Positions 1-8,174 of a stretch of 64,000 nucleotides of DNA are shown here, piece by piece (within the stretch, counting starts at the first letter, position 1; every line of letters begins with the position of its first letter). Position numbers and translations under genes: made by a program. The DNA comes from CAVRUD01 sp963849635 (lineage in GTDB: Bacteria > Chloroflexota > Chloroflexia > Thermomicrobiales > UBA6265), in the NCBI GenBank assembly GCA_963849635.1, contig CAWKIA010000003.1, positions 165,569-229,568 of the forward strand, written 5' to 3'. The notes under the pieces were generated by a model. The model was not told the origin of the DNA, made no database searches, and was given only the letters and a program-made list of their open reading frames with translations.

Positions 1-1
1 G

Positions 2-814
2 GAGCAGGCCCACACGGGCAGACTCTTCATCCTCGACAAGATGCTGGAAACCTTGCCCGCCCCCCGGACCGAGCTCTCCCGCCTGGCCCCGCGCGTCGAG
101 CGGATCAAGATCAACCCGGAGAAGATCGGCGCGGTCATCGGCCCTGGCGGCAAGATGATCCGCTCCATCCAGGAAGAGACCGGCACCAAGATCGACATCA
201 GCGATGACGGCACCGTCTCGGTCTCGTCCTCCGATCCCGCCGGCACCGAAGCCGCCGTCCTCCGGATCAAGGGTCTGACCCAGGACATCCGGATCGAGCG
301 CGGCGAGAAGTACACCGGCAAGGTCGTCACGATCATGCCGTTCGGCGCCTTCGTCGAGCTGGTCCCGGGCAAGGACGGCCTTGTCCACATCTCGGAGCTG
401 TCCGAGGATCCCGCCGTCCGGGTCAACCGGGTCGAGGACGTCGTCAATATCGGCGACGAGATCACCGTCATGGTGACCGAGGTCGCCCCGAACGGGAAGA
501 TCAGCCTCTCCCGCCGGGCGGCCATCACCGGCCAGTTGCCGGAGCCCAAGGCCGACCGCGGCCCGCGCCCAGGAGGCCCGGGTGGACCGCGTAGCTTCGA
601 CGGGGATCGTGGCCCGCGTCGCGACTTCGGCGATCGGCCGCCGCGCCGCGACGACTTTGGTGATCGCGGCCCCCGCCGTGAAGGCGGAGACCGCAGCGGC
701 TATCGCACTGATGTCGCGGAGCCAGGCGGTGGACCGCGCGGCGAAGATGGCGACCGCGGCCCACGCGGCCTGCAGAACCGCCCCGGCGATGCCCGCCAGC
801 GCCCGGACGAGTAG
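2..814 (+). CDS. pnp: Polyribonucleotide nucleotidyltransferase, C-terminal part
   Basis: This is the 3' end of polynucleotide phosphorylase, the phosphorolytic 3'-5' exoribonuclease of RNA decay. The reading frame is open from base 2 (EQAHTGRLFILDKMLE), so the gene starts before the window and the internal ATG at 41 is not a true start. Visible are the KH domain (INPEKIGAVIGPGGKMIRSI, with the GxxG loop GPGG) and then the S1 domain (EKYTGKVVTIMPFGAFVEL through HISEL to KISLSRR). The S1 domain is followed by an unusually long basic tail of about 90 residues, rich in RGPR/GDRGPRR repeats. Such RGG-like tails are known in PNPases and RNA helicases and probably add RNA binding. The catalytic RNase PH domains lie outside the window. 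Family assignment is certain. Confidence 0.97.
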   Translation, partial: EQAHTGRLFILDKMLETLPAPRTELSRLAPRVERIKINPEKIGAVIGPGGKMIRSIQEETGTKIDISDDGTVSVSSSDPAGTEAAVLRIKGLTQDIRIERGEKYTGKVVTIMPFGAFVELVPGKDGLVHISELSEDPAVRVNRVEDVVNIGDEITVMVTEVAPNGKISLSRRAAITGQLPEPKADRGPRPGGPGGPRSFDGDRGPRRDFGDRPPRRDDFGDRGPRREGGDRSGYRTDVAEPGGGPRGEDGDRGPRGLQNRPGDARQRPDE

Positions 815-861
815 CCCTGCGAGCCCGTCTATCACCGCAGAGATCAGCGTTTGTAACCAAT

Positions 862-900
862 GAGACGGGCGGCGCGATCGCGCCGCCCGTCTCTAGTTTT
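862..900 (+). terminator. Intrinsic terminator after pnp
   Basis: Bases 862-893 form a perfect self-complementary stem of two 16-base arms (gagacgggcggcgcga and its complement) directly followed by tagtttt. It lies 47 bases after the pnp stop. A GC-rich stem plus a T-run is a classic rho-independent terminator. The palindrome has no separate loop, so the actual RNA hairpin would open a few central bases. Confidence 0.8.
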
Positions 901-939
901 CGATAGAGCTGTCTTCAACGTGTGCTCGTCCGAGAGCGT

Positions 940-1056
940 CACGCCGCGTAGTCATCACCCGGGGTCTTTAGCCCCGGGCGGCGGGAAACGGCGAGTCGCA
1001 ACCCCTCGGGCTGTCCCCAACTGTGGGAACACCTACCGTCGAGACTCCTCGATCTG
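940..1056. other. Structured non-coding segment, possible IS605-type end or ωRNA-like remnant
   Basis: No credible gene lies here. Bases 958-978 form a stem of CCCGGGG and CCCCGGG around tctttag. It is followed by a run containing gggaaacggcgagtcgcaac and a second short stem region (accctcgggctgtcc). The general form, a CCCGGGG stem followed by a GGGAAAC...GAGTCGCAACCC stretch, resembles to my recollection the non-coding right end beside tnpB genes of IS200/IS605 elements. No transposase or tnpB is adjacent. The resemblance comes from memory, and only the hairpins are directly visible. Confidence 0.3.
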
Positions 1057-1686
1057 TTAGTCGTCCGCCGACTCCGTCGCAATATCCGCGATCGATGTCC
1101 CAACGTCCTCGAAGAAGTCCTGGCCGGATGGGGTGATGCTGTAGATGAACAGCCCGACACAGAGGATCAGGCAACCGAGCAGGATACCCAGCACGATCAT
1201 CAGGAAGCGGTTGCGGCCGCGCCGAGGAGGTGCATCGGCCTCATCGGTTGTCTGCGACATGCCCCCCATCCGCCAGTCGGGATACTGAGGCGGAAGCGAG
1301 CTGCTCTGGGGCGTCAAAGGTGGAGGCGGGACGAATGGCGGAGGGGAAGGTGGCGGTGTCGGCGCCGGGGTTGTTTGCGCCCACCCCGTAGGCGGTGCCG
1401 GCGGCTGCGACGGCGGTATCGGTGGCGGCGGGAAGTCGAACGAGTCGCCGGGTTGGGATCCCGTTGACGACGGAGGAGGAGTCGACGGGGTGTCCCGCAG
1501 TGGTGGCCAAACCGGAATAGTTGGATCGAATGCCGGGGGAGGGGTTTGCTGCTGGGGCGCCAGGGCCGGTGTCGTCGGGATCGCGGGCGGCGGCTCCGGC
1601 GGCGTCGCCTGGGACAGGTCGGTGCCGCAATTGAAGCAAAACCGAGCGCCCGGCTCGTTTGTCTCCCCGCAGTTCGGACATCTCAT
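1057..1686 (-). CDS. Zinc-ribbon, proline-rich single-pass membrane protein
   Basis: The product is 209 residues. It opens with a zinc ribbon, MRCPNCGETNEPGARFCFNCG, in which two CxxC knuckles supply four cysteines for one zinc. A central segment of about 110 residues is dominated by proline (PPPP and PPSPPP runs) and is probably disordered. Near residues 165-185 lies one hydrophobic segment (FLMIVLGILLGCLILCVGLFIY), followed by a short acidic tail. The expected topology is a cytoplasmic ribbon and linker with a C-terminal anchor. The family resembles many uncharacterised 'zinc-ribbon domain-containing' proteins, with no known reaction. It is convergent with pnp. The ATG at 1686 is chosen because the ribbon begins immediately after it. 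Confidence 0.75.
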   Translation of the reverse strand: MRCPNCGETNEPGARFCFNCGTDLSQATPPEPPPAIPTTPALAPQQQTPPPAFDPTIPVWPPLRDTPSTPPPSSTGSQPGDSFDFPPPPIPPSQPPAPPTGWAQTTPAPTPPPSPPPFVPPPPLTPQSSSLPPQYPDWRMGGMSQTTDEADAPPRRGRNRFLMIVLGILLGCLILCVGLFIYSITPSGQDFFEDVGTSIADIATESADD

Positions 1687-1882
1687 CGGATGCGGTGCCC
1701 TCCCCGTGCCCCCAGACGTTCCGGGTGGCCGGTCGGTGTAATTCGCGTGACGTCAGGCGCCGCCGGGCAATGCACACCACCGCAAGACGCCCTGCAATGG
1801 CCGTCTTTCACGGGGGTGATTGGCAACGACCGTGAAGGATACCTTACGGTGACAGGATGGCTGACGGTGATTGTGCAGGCGG

Positions 1883-2845
1883 TTACTCGTTCAGGCGCGG
1901 ATCGAGCGCATCGCGCAGGCCGTTGCCCACCAGATTGATGGCCAGCACGGTGATGTAGATGGCAAATCCAGGGATAAAAACATTGGTCCAGGACTGAGTG
2001 TAGAAGTCCTTGGCGCCGTCGAGCATGTTACCCCAGGACGGAGTGGGGATGCGGACGCCGAAGCCTAGGAAGCTCAGGCCGGCTTCGGTCAGGATCAGGG
2101 CGGGGATCGCTAGAGAAACCCAGATGACCATCAGTGGGACGACATTCGGGATGATGTGCCGAAAGATCACCCGGCTATTTGTCGAACCTACCACCCTGGC
2201 CGCCTCGACATAATCGCGAGATCTGAGCGAGAGGACCTCGCCGCGAATCAATCGCGCGAGACCGGTCCAACCGAAAATCGCGAGGATGACTGCCAGTCCC
2301 GCCGGTCCCGGCTGGTAGAGGACCGATACCAGGATCAGGAGCGAGAACGTCGGGATGCAGAGGAGGACATCAACTATCCGCATCAAGACCGAATCGATGA
2401 AGCCACCGAAGTAGCCCGCGACCGCTCCGACGGTCGCGCCGATGGCGAGGGTGATCGTCGCCGCCAGGCCTGCCACAAGCAGAGAGACACGGCCACCATA
2501 GGCCAGACGGACAAGCACATCGCGCCCCACAGGGTCGGTGCCGAGGATGTGATCACCCGAGAATGGGCCCTTCAACTGCGCACGCAGGTTTGTTTGCTCA
2601 TAGCCGTACCCCGCCCAGTCCGAGACAAGCGGCGCGGACAGGACGAAGGTGATGACGAGCGCCATCAACACAAGGGCGACAATTGACACCTTGTTGCGGC
2701 AAAACCGCCTCCAGCTCCTGGTCCAAAAGCCGGGCGTGGACCTGAGGACGTTCCGTTCCGCCGCGTGGAGCAGCGATTCGGTGCGTTCACTAACGCGCGT
2801 GTCCCGATCGCGAGGGCTGAGGACGAGTTCGGGTTGTTGGGCCAT
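1883..2845 (-). CDS. Peptide/nickel-type ABC transporter permease (DppC family), cassette 1
   Basis: This 320-residue inner-membrane subunit has the OppC/DppC family layout. A cytoplasmic N-terminus and first membrane helix (VSIVALVLMALVITFVLSA, about residues 53-71) are followed by the family motif HILGTDPVGRDVLVRLAYGG. The BPD_transp_1 domain follows, with a coupling loop EAARVVGSTNSRVIFRHIIP near residue 212 that would dock on an ATPase. The C-terminus DALDPRLNE is typical. It lies 59 bases after the DppB-like gene and is the last gene of cassette 1. No DppD/DppF ATPase is encoded nearby, so one must be supplied from elsewhere. The substrate (peptides, nickel or a sugar) cannot be told from the sequence. 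Confidence 0.93.
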   Translation of the reverse strand: MAQQPELVLSPRDRDTRVSERTESLLHAAERNVLRSTPGFWTRSWRRFCRNKVSIVALVLMALVITFVLSAPLVSDWAGYGYEQTNLRAQLKGPFSGDHILGTDPVGRDVLVRLAYGGRVSLLVAGLAATITLAIGATVGAVAGYFGGFIDSVLMRIVDVLLCIPTFSLLILVSVLYQPGPAGLAVILAIFGWTGLARLIRGEVLSLRSRDYVEAARVVGSTNSRVIFRHIIPNVVPLMVIWVSLAIPALILTEAGLSFLGFGVRIPTPSWGNMLDGAKDFYTQSWTNVFIPGFAIYITVLAINLVGNGLRDALDPRLNE

Positions 2846-2904
2846 CGGTACGGAGCTCCTCGCTCAATCGCCGGTCGATCTTTGATGCCGAAGTCGGCTC
2901 GCCG

Positions 2905-3873
2905 CTACCCGTATCGGATCCTGGGATCCATCACCGCATAGAGGACATCGGCGATGAGGTTCGATACCAGCGTGAGAACGGCAAACATGAGCGTGAGCCC
3001 CATGACCAGCGTGTAGTCACTGGCCTTGGCGGCGTCGACCGCCAGTCGGCCCATGCCGTTCCAGGCAAAGATGGTCTCGACGATGAACGCCCCCCCGAAG
3101 AGATCCGGCAGTGAGAGGCCGACGAGGGTCACGAGCGGCAGGAGGGCGTTCCGAAACGCGTGACCGAACAAGACAGCGCGGTTGCGTAGTCCCTTGGCCT
3201 CCGCGGTGCGGATGAAGTCCAGCCGGATCACCTCGAGCATCGAGCCGCGAATGTATCGCGTCCACGCGGCGAGTTGGACGAGACCCAGTGCCAGGGTTGG
3301 CAGGATCAGATGCTCGAAGCGATCAAAGAAGCCGCCGCCGCCGCGGAGGTCGTAGACGCCCGAAGTTGGCAAGCCGGGCCAGCCCCAGTCACGGAACTTG
3401 ACGCCAAACAGCAGCAAGAGCAGGAATGCGAGCCAGAACGAAGGCATCGCGAAGGCGGCCATCGAGAAGATCGTGGTGAAGTTGTCAAAAAGTGAGTTGC
3501 GTTTGACAGCCGAGTAGATGCCCACTGGAATAGAGATGACCAGTGCAAAAATCGTGGAACTAATCGTCAGAAGCAGTGTATTGGGCATCACATCAAAGAT
3601 CCGGTCACGCACCGGGATGAAGTTCTGGAGGGAGAGGCCAAAATCTCCCTGGACCACGTTGCCGGCCCAGATAAAGTAGCGCTGGTACATCGGCTCGTTC
3701 AGGCCGAGGTTTTCCTCGATCCGCGCCCGGTCTTCGGGCCGCGCCCGAGGATTGAATTCCAGCTTCGCGATCGGACTGCCTGGGACCAGGTTGATGATCG
3801 CGAACGTCAGCAGCGTAATGCCGAAGATGAGCGGGATCATCTGCAGGATGCGAACGAGAATGAAGCGTCCCAT
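2905..3873 (-). CDS. Peptide/nickel-type ABC transporter permease (DppB family), cassette 1
   Basis: This is a 322-residue inner-membrane subunit of the DppB/OppB family. It begins with the family start MGRFILVRILQMIPLIFGIT (first helix), followed by the periplasmic segment with LVPGSP. The BPD_transp_1 domain follows, with coupling loop TAEAKGLRNRAVLFGHAFRNALLP (about residues 222-245). The C-terminus VMDPRIRYG is typical. It pairs with the downstream DppC-like gene to form the membrane channel. It sits about 150 bases after the binding-protein gene, across a hairpin that could attenuate expression of the permeases relative to the binding protein. Confidence 0.93.
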   Translation of the reverse strand: MGRFILVRILQMIPLIFGITLLTFAIINLVPGSPIAKLEFNPRARPEDRARIEENLGLNEPMYQRYFIWAGNVVQGDFGLSLQNFIPVRDRIFDVMPNTLLLTISSTIFALVISIPVGIYSAVKRNSLFDNFTTIFSMAAFAMPSFWLAFLLLLLFGVKFRDWGWPGLPTSGVYDLRGGGGFFDRFEHLILPTLALGLVQLAAWTRYIRGSMLEVIRLDFIRTAEAKGLRNRAVLFGHAFRNALLPLVTLVGLSLPDLFGGAFIVETIFAWNGMGRLAVDAAKASDYTLVMGLTLMFAVLTLVSNLIADVLYAVMDPRIRYG

Positions 3874-3972
3874 GGCCTAACCCTCTTCGTACAAAAGCGC
3901 GTTGCCCGCGGGCGGACGTTTGTCCTGCGTGGTGCCAACGGGTGCTCGTTGCTGCCCGAGACCCGGATAGGG

Positions 3973-4004
3973 AAAAGGGCGAGGACGGCGTGCGTCCTCG
4001 CCCC
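3973..4004 (-). terminator. Hairpin with T-run between binding protein and permease genes (attenuator)
   Basis: Arms 3977-3986 (gggcgaggac) and 3994-4003 (gtcctcgccc) pair perfectly around a 7-base loop. On the minus strand the stem is followed by TTTTCC. It lies 21 bases after the stop of the solute-binding protein gene and before the permeases. It looks like a partial terminator that would keep binding-protein mRNA above permease mRNA, a common arrangement in ABC operons. Confidence 0.65.
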
Positions 4005-4024
4005 AAACTTCTCCTACGGGATGG

Positions 4025-5848
4025 TTACTGCTGGAGCCAGGAGAAGACGAAGCTCCAGACGAACCCGAAGTCGTTGACGTAGTAGTTCTGAACGCGCGGG
4101 TTGATGCCGGTTCGATCCTCGGCGAAGCGGAAGATACCGACTGGCAGATCGTCGTTGACGATGTTGGCCAGCTCGATGAGCTGGGTCAGGCGGACTGCCG
4201 GGTCCAACTCGCGCATCTGCTTGTCGTCCAGCTCGTCGTAGGCCGGGTTGCAGTACGAGGAGTAGTTGAAGCCGCCAGGAGGAGTGGAATCGCAGCGGAA
4301 CATCGGGCCCTGGCCCGGCTCCGGCGTCCACGAGAAGCCGAGCAGCGACAGGTCGAAGTCGAAGGCATCCAGCCGCTCCAGGAGCGTCGGGAACGGCACA
4401 ATCTCGACTTCGACGTCGGCGCCGATCGCGTTCCAGTTCTCCTGGAAGACGGCGGCAAGCAGATCACCGGTCGAGCCTTCTGGCAGAAGCAGGGTGAAGG
4501 CGAGCGGATTGCCGTCCTTGGCCCGGACTCCGTCGCCGGCGTCGACCCAGCCTGCCGTCTCCAGCAGGTCCATTGCTCGCTGCGGATCGTAGTCGTACCG
4601 GGTGCGCATCTGATCCGGTGCGTAAGCGATCGAGAGCGTCGAGTGGGTGCCGATCGCGACCTCGCCGTAACCGGCGTAGACGGTCTCGACGATGCCCTCC
4701 TTGTCGAGCGCGGTCAACAAGCGCCTGACGCACCTCGCGATCTTGGAAGATCGGCGTGCGCTCCGGCTTCATGTTGTAGATGTAGTAGGTGAAGGAGAAG
4801 GTCGGGTAGACCTCGACCCGCAATCCCTCGTCGATGACACCCTGCGTCTGGGGCGCCGGAATCGTATCGAGGACGTCGGTCTCGCCAGTGATCAGCGCCT
4901 GCACAGCGGCGGCGTCATCCGGCAGGACCCGGTAGATCCACTCGTCGTAGACCGGAACCTTGCCGGTCACGGTATCCCAGTAGTCGGGGTTCGGGACAAG
5001 TGTCACGTGGTCGCCCGGGACCCACTCCTGGAACTTGAACGGTCCAGAGCCGACGACGCGGGCCGGGTCCTGGCCCGTGCTGCCTGGGTCTGCGCCCCAG
5101 TCGCCCGGGGCGATGCCCTCCCAGACGTGCTTCGCCATGACGAACGCCGTGCCGGGCACATCGTAGAGGAACGAGGCGCTCTGGTAGTTGGCGACGATTT
5201 CGAAGGTGTGGTCGTCGACCGCCCGATAGGAGTTCAGGTTCAACGCGATGCCGGCCGCGTACGCCGAGAGGCTGTCCGGAGCCAGGATGCTGTCGAAGCT
5301 GAAGGCGACATCATGCGCGGTCAGCGGCGTGCCGTCGTGCCAGGTGGCGTTCGGGTTCAGGTTGAAGGTCCAGGTGATGCCATCGACGCTCTCATACGAG
5401 TCCGCCAGGCCTGGGGCAATCGTGCCGTCGACCGGGCTGACGCCGATCAGGGCCTCGAAGACGAGACTGGCGATGTAGTTGGTATAGGTGTCCGAGCTGA
5501 GGATCGCGTTGACGGTGCTGATGTCGGTCGAGTTGCCGACGATGAGCTGGCCGCCGGTCTGCTCCGGCTCGGACATCGGGAAGGTTTCAAACAGGATCTG
5601 AGCGTATGCCTCGCGCGTGATCGAGCGGATCGGCTCGGCGAGGGCGACAGGCGAGAGCCGCATCGGGGATGCCTCGGGCTCGCGCCGGGAGTGGCGTCCT
5701 GTGCGCCGGCCTTGCTCAGACCGAGACCGAGGGCGGCGCCAGCGCCCAATGCGCCAGAGCGAGCCATCATCGCGCGCCGGCTCATGCCCATACGGCCGAG
5801 CTCGCTAGGCAACTGCGGGACGGAACGTTTGATCTCTTCCGCGGACAT
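4025..5848 (-). CDS. ABC transporter solute-binding protein family 5, cassette 1 (two frameshifts)
   Basis: This is the extracellular binding protein for peptides or similar solutes (SBP_bac_5). After correction it is about 607 residues. The N-terminus carries a twin-arginine leader, MSRRAMMARSGALGAG, ending at AGAQDA, with no lipobox. The middle shows family motifs: LADSYESVDGITWTFNL, TWHDGTPLTAHDVAFS, and RVVGSGPFKFQEW. The C-terminal part begins LTALDKEGIVETVYAGYG. Two single-base frameshifts break it. One is near 5673-5675, where adding one base restores SPEASPMRLSP. The other is near 4717-4722, where removing one base restores EVRQALLTALDKEG. The start at 5848 follows aggaggcacg. Both lesions lie in short C/G or T/A runs, so I regard them as probable sequencing errors. 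Confidence 0.85.
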
Positions 5849-6139
5849 CGTGCCTCCTGTTCGTTACTTACCCGGGCCAGCCCCATGGCTGACCCTGCGC
5901 GATTCGACACCGGTTGTCCCAACAATCGAATGACGCGCATTGGACACTGCGCGAGCGCCGTTGCTCGCTACCCGTAGGGCCCATTTGAAGTGCGCCGGAC
6001 GTTCGGCTGTCGCGTCAGGCACGCCAGCCGTGCGCATGGTGAAACACGCGGGCCATTATGACGCATATCGCTTGCCACCGGCGAGAAAACCCGGCGTACG
6101 GGCCGCGAAAACCGGCGAAATGGACCGCGATTGGCTACC

Positions 6140-7102
6140 TCAATCGTTCAACCGCGGATCCAACGCATCCCGCAGCGTGTTCCCGACAAGATTGATCGCA
6201 AGGACGGTGATGTATATCGTGAATCCCGGGATGAACACAAAGGTCCACGCCTGCCGGTAAAACGGACGCGCATCCTGCAGCATGTTGCCCCAGGACGGTG
6301 TCGGCACGCGGACGCCCAGGCCGAGAAAGCTGAGAGCAGCTTCGGTCAGGATCAGGCCGGGAATCGCCAGAGACGCCCAGACGACGATGATCGGGACGAC
6401 GTTGGGAAAAATGTGGCGGCCGATGATCCGGCTGTTCGACGCTCCCAGCACCCTGGCGGCGTCAACGAAGTCGCGATGGCGCAGGGTCAGTACTTCCCCT
6501 CGGACCAGCCGGGCGACACCGGTCCAACTGACGATCGCGATCACCAGCGCCAGTTCGAACGGATTGGGCCGATAGAGGACGGCGATCAAAATCAGTAGGG
6601 AGAGGGTCGGGATCGACAGGATAATGTCGACGAGCCGCATCAAGATGGAGTCAATGAACCCGCCAAAGAACCCGGCGACCGCGCCAACCGACCCGCCAAT
6701 GAGCAGGGTCGACAGCGCGGCGAGGGACGCGACCATGAGTGAGATCCGGCCACCGTATGCTAGTCGGGTCAAAATGTCGCGGCCGTTACCGTCCGCTCCC
6801 AGGATGTAGCCGTTCTCGCCGACCGGTGTCAGTTTTTCGGCCAGGTGGTTTTCGGTGTAGGTGAATCCCGTTAGCCGGGAGACCAGCGGCGCGCTGAGCG
6901 CGAACACGACAATCACCAGCACGACGAACAGGGCGGTCAGTCCCAACTTCGAGCGTCGGTAGCGGCGCCAGGCTCGGGAGTAGTACCCGGGGTTCGAGCG
7001 CAGATGCGACCGGCTGAGCGCGTCGCCGGTAGTGGGTGCTCCGGTGGCTCTGGACAACGCGCCAGCGGACGGCGCTGTGAGCTGTTCGGACTGCTGGGCC
7101 AT
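6140..7102 (-). CDS. Peptide/nickel-type ABC transporter permease (DppC family), cassette 2
   Basis: The product is 320 residues and is clearly paralogous to the permease at 1883-2845: same length, same motif order, both starting MAQQ and ending DALDPRLN[DE]. Features are a first helix near residues 53-75 (KLGLTALFVVLVIVVFALSA), YILGADGNGRDILTRLAYGG, and a coupling loop DAARVLGASNSRIIGRHIFP. The usual GTDxxGRD reads GADGNGRD here, a small deviation. It is translated 16 bases after its DppB-like partner. Together with its neighbours it is a tandem duplicate of cassette 1, old enough that the two copies differ at many positions. Confidence 0.93.
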   Translation of the reverse strand: MAQQSEQLTAPSAGALSRATGAPTTGDALSRSHLRSNPGYYSRAWRRYRRSKLGLTALFVVLVIVVFALSAPLVSRLTGFTYTENHLAEKLTPVGENGYILGADGNGRDILTRLAYGGRISLMVASLAALSTLLIGGSVGAVAGFFGGFIDSILMRLVDIILSIPTLSLLILIAVLYRPNPFELALVIAIVSWTGVARLVRGEVLTLRHRDFVDAARVLGASNSRIIGRHIFPNVVPIIVVWASLAIPGLILTEAALSFLGLGVRVPTPSWGNMLQDARPFYRQAWTFVFIPGFTIYITVLAINLVGNTLRDALDPRLND

Positions 7103-7118
7103 GACGGGCTCCTACAAC

Positions 7119-8084
7119 TCAGTCGTAGCGAATGCGCGGGTCGAGAATGGCGTAGAACACGTCGGCCAGGAGGTTGCCGATGATCGTGAGGACGGCAAAC
7201 ACGAGCGTGATCCCCATGATCATGGTGTAGTCACTGTCGTTAACCGAGTCGAGGGTCAGGCGGCCCATGCCGTTCCAGGCGAAGATTTGCTCGACGAAGA
7301 TCGATCCTGCCAGCAGATCGGGAACCGACAGGCCGAGCAGGGTGACCAGCGGCAGCAGCGCGTTGCGGAAGGCGTGGCCGAAGATGACGGCGCGGTCGTG
7401 CAGGCCCTTCGCGTTCGCGGTGCGGACATAGTCTTGGCGGATGACCTCGAGCATTGAAGAGCGGATGTAGCGTGTCCACGACGCGAGCTGAACCAGCGCG
7501 AGCGAGATCGCCGGCAGGATGAGGTGCTCGATACGGTCCAACAACCCCGAGTTGCCCCGCTGGTCTCTCATCCCACCGACGGGAAGTGATGGAAAACCCC
7601 ACTCCTGGAACTTCACCGCGAAGAATATGAGCAGGAGGAGGCCGAGCCAGAAGGTCGGCACCGCGAAGACCGCGACCGTGCCGATGGTGGTCAAATTATC
7701 GAACAGGGAGTTCCGTCTCACCGCCGCGTATACCCCAAGCGGAATGGCAATGAAGAGCGCCAGACAGAAGGACACGCCGGAGAGCAGCAGCGTATTGGGT
7801 AAGACCGTCATGATCCGGTCGGCGACAGGAGTTGAATTGATCAGAGAGAGGCCGAGGTCCCCTTGAGCGACGTTGCCTGCCCAAATGAAATATCGCTTGT
7901 AGAACGGCTCATTAAGTCCGAGGTTATCCTGGATATGTTTGATGTCAGCGGGCGTCATGCGGGGATTGAACTCAAGTTGCGAGATTGGGCTTCCCGTCGC
8001 GTTGACAATGGCGAACGTGATAAAGCTGATCCCAATTAGGAGCGGGATCACTTGGATCAGACGCCGGAAGATGAACGCGGCCAT
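7119..8084 (-). CDS. Peptide/nickel-type ABC transporter permease (DppB family), cassette 2
   Basis: This 321-residue DppB-family membrane subunit starts MAAFIFRRLIQVIPLLIGIS, with the first helix inside. The coupling loop TANAKGLHDRAVIFGHAFRNALLP near residues 222-245 and the C-terminus ILDPRIRYD match the family and the paralogue at 2905-3873. Six membrane helices are expected. It forms the channel with the gene immediately downstream. The ATG at 8084 follows a purine-rich aggcccatg context, and the gene is separated from the binding-protein gene by about 90 bases containing an imperfect stem. Confidence 0.93.
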   Translation of the reverse strand: MAAFIFRRLIQVIPLLIGISFITFAIVNATGSPISQLEFNPRMTPADIKHIQDNLGLNEPFYKRYFIWAGNVAQGDLGLSLINSTPVADRIMTVLPNTLLLSGVSFCLALFIAIPLGVYAAVRRNSLFDNLTTIGTVAVFAVPTFWLGLLLLIFFAVKFQEWGFPSLPVGGMRDQRGNSGLLDRIEHLILPAISLALVQLASWTRYIRSSMLEVIRQDYVRTANAKGLHDRAVIFGHAFRNALLPLVTLLGLSVPDLLAGSIFVEQIFAWNGMGRLTLDSVNDSDYTMIMGITLVFAVLTIIGNLLADVFYAILDPRIRYD

Positions 8085-8107
8085 GGGCCTCCCCGCCTTT
8101 AAGTAGA

Positions 8108-8153
8108 GGATCGGAGGCGGGATAGAGACACATCGCTCCCCCGTCTCCGACCC
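8108..8153 (-). other. Imperfect hairpin between binding protein and permease of cassette 2
   Basis: Bases 8111-8121 (tcggaggcggg) can pair with 8139-8150 (cccgtctccga and neighbours), with one G-T or mismatch step and a loop of about 17 bases. There is no clear T-run on the minus strand. The position matches the better hairpin at 3973-4004 in cassette 1, so it may be an mRNA-stabilising or attenuating structure. Only the potential pairing is visible. Confidence 0.35.
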
Positions 8154-8174
8154 TCATTCCTCATTGAACGGTGG

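Noticed and set aside
4692..5933. 413-codon plus-strand frame opposite the solute-binding protein
   Set aside because: Antisense shadow; the minus strand carries clear SBP family 5 motifs.
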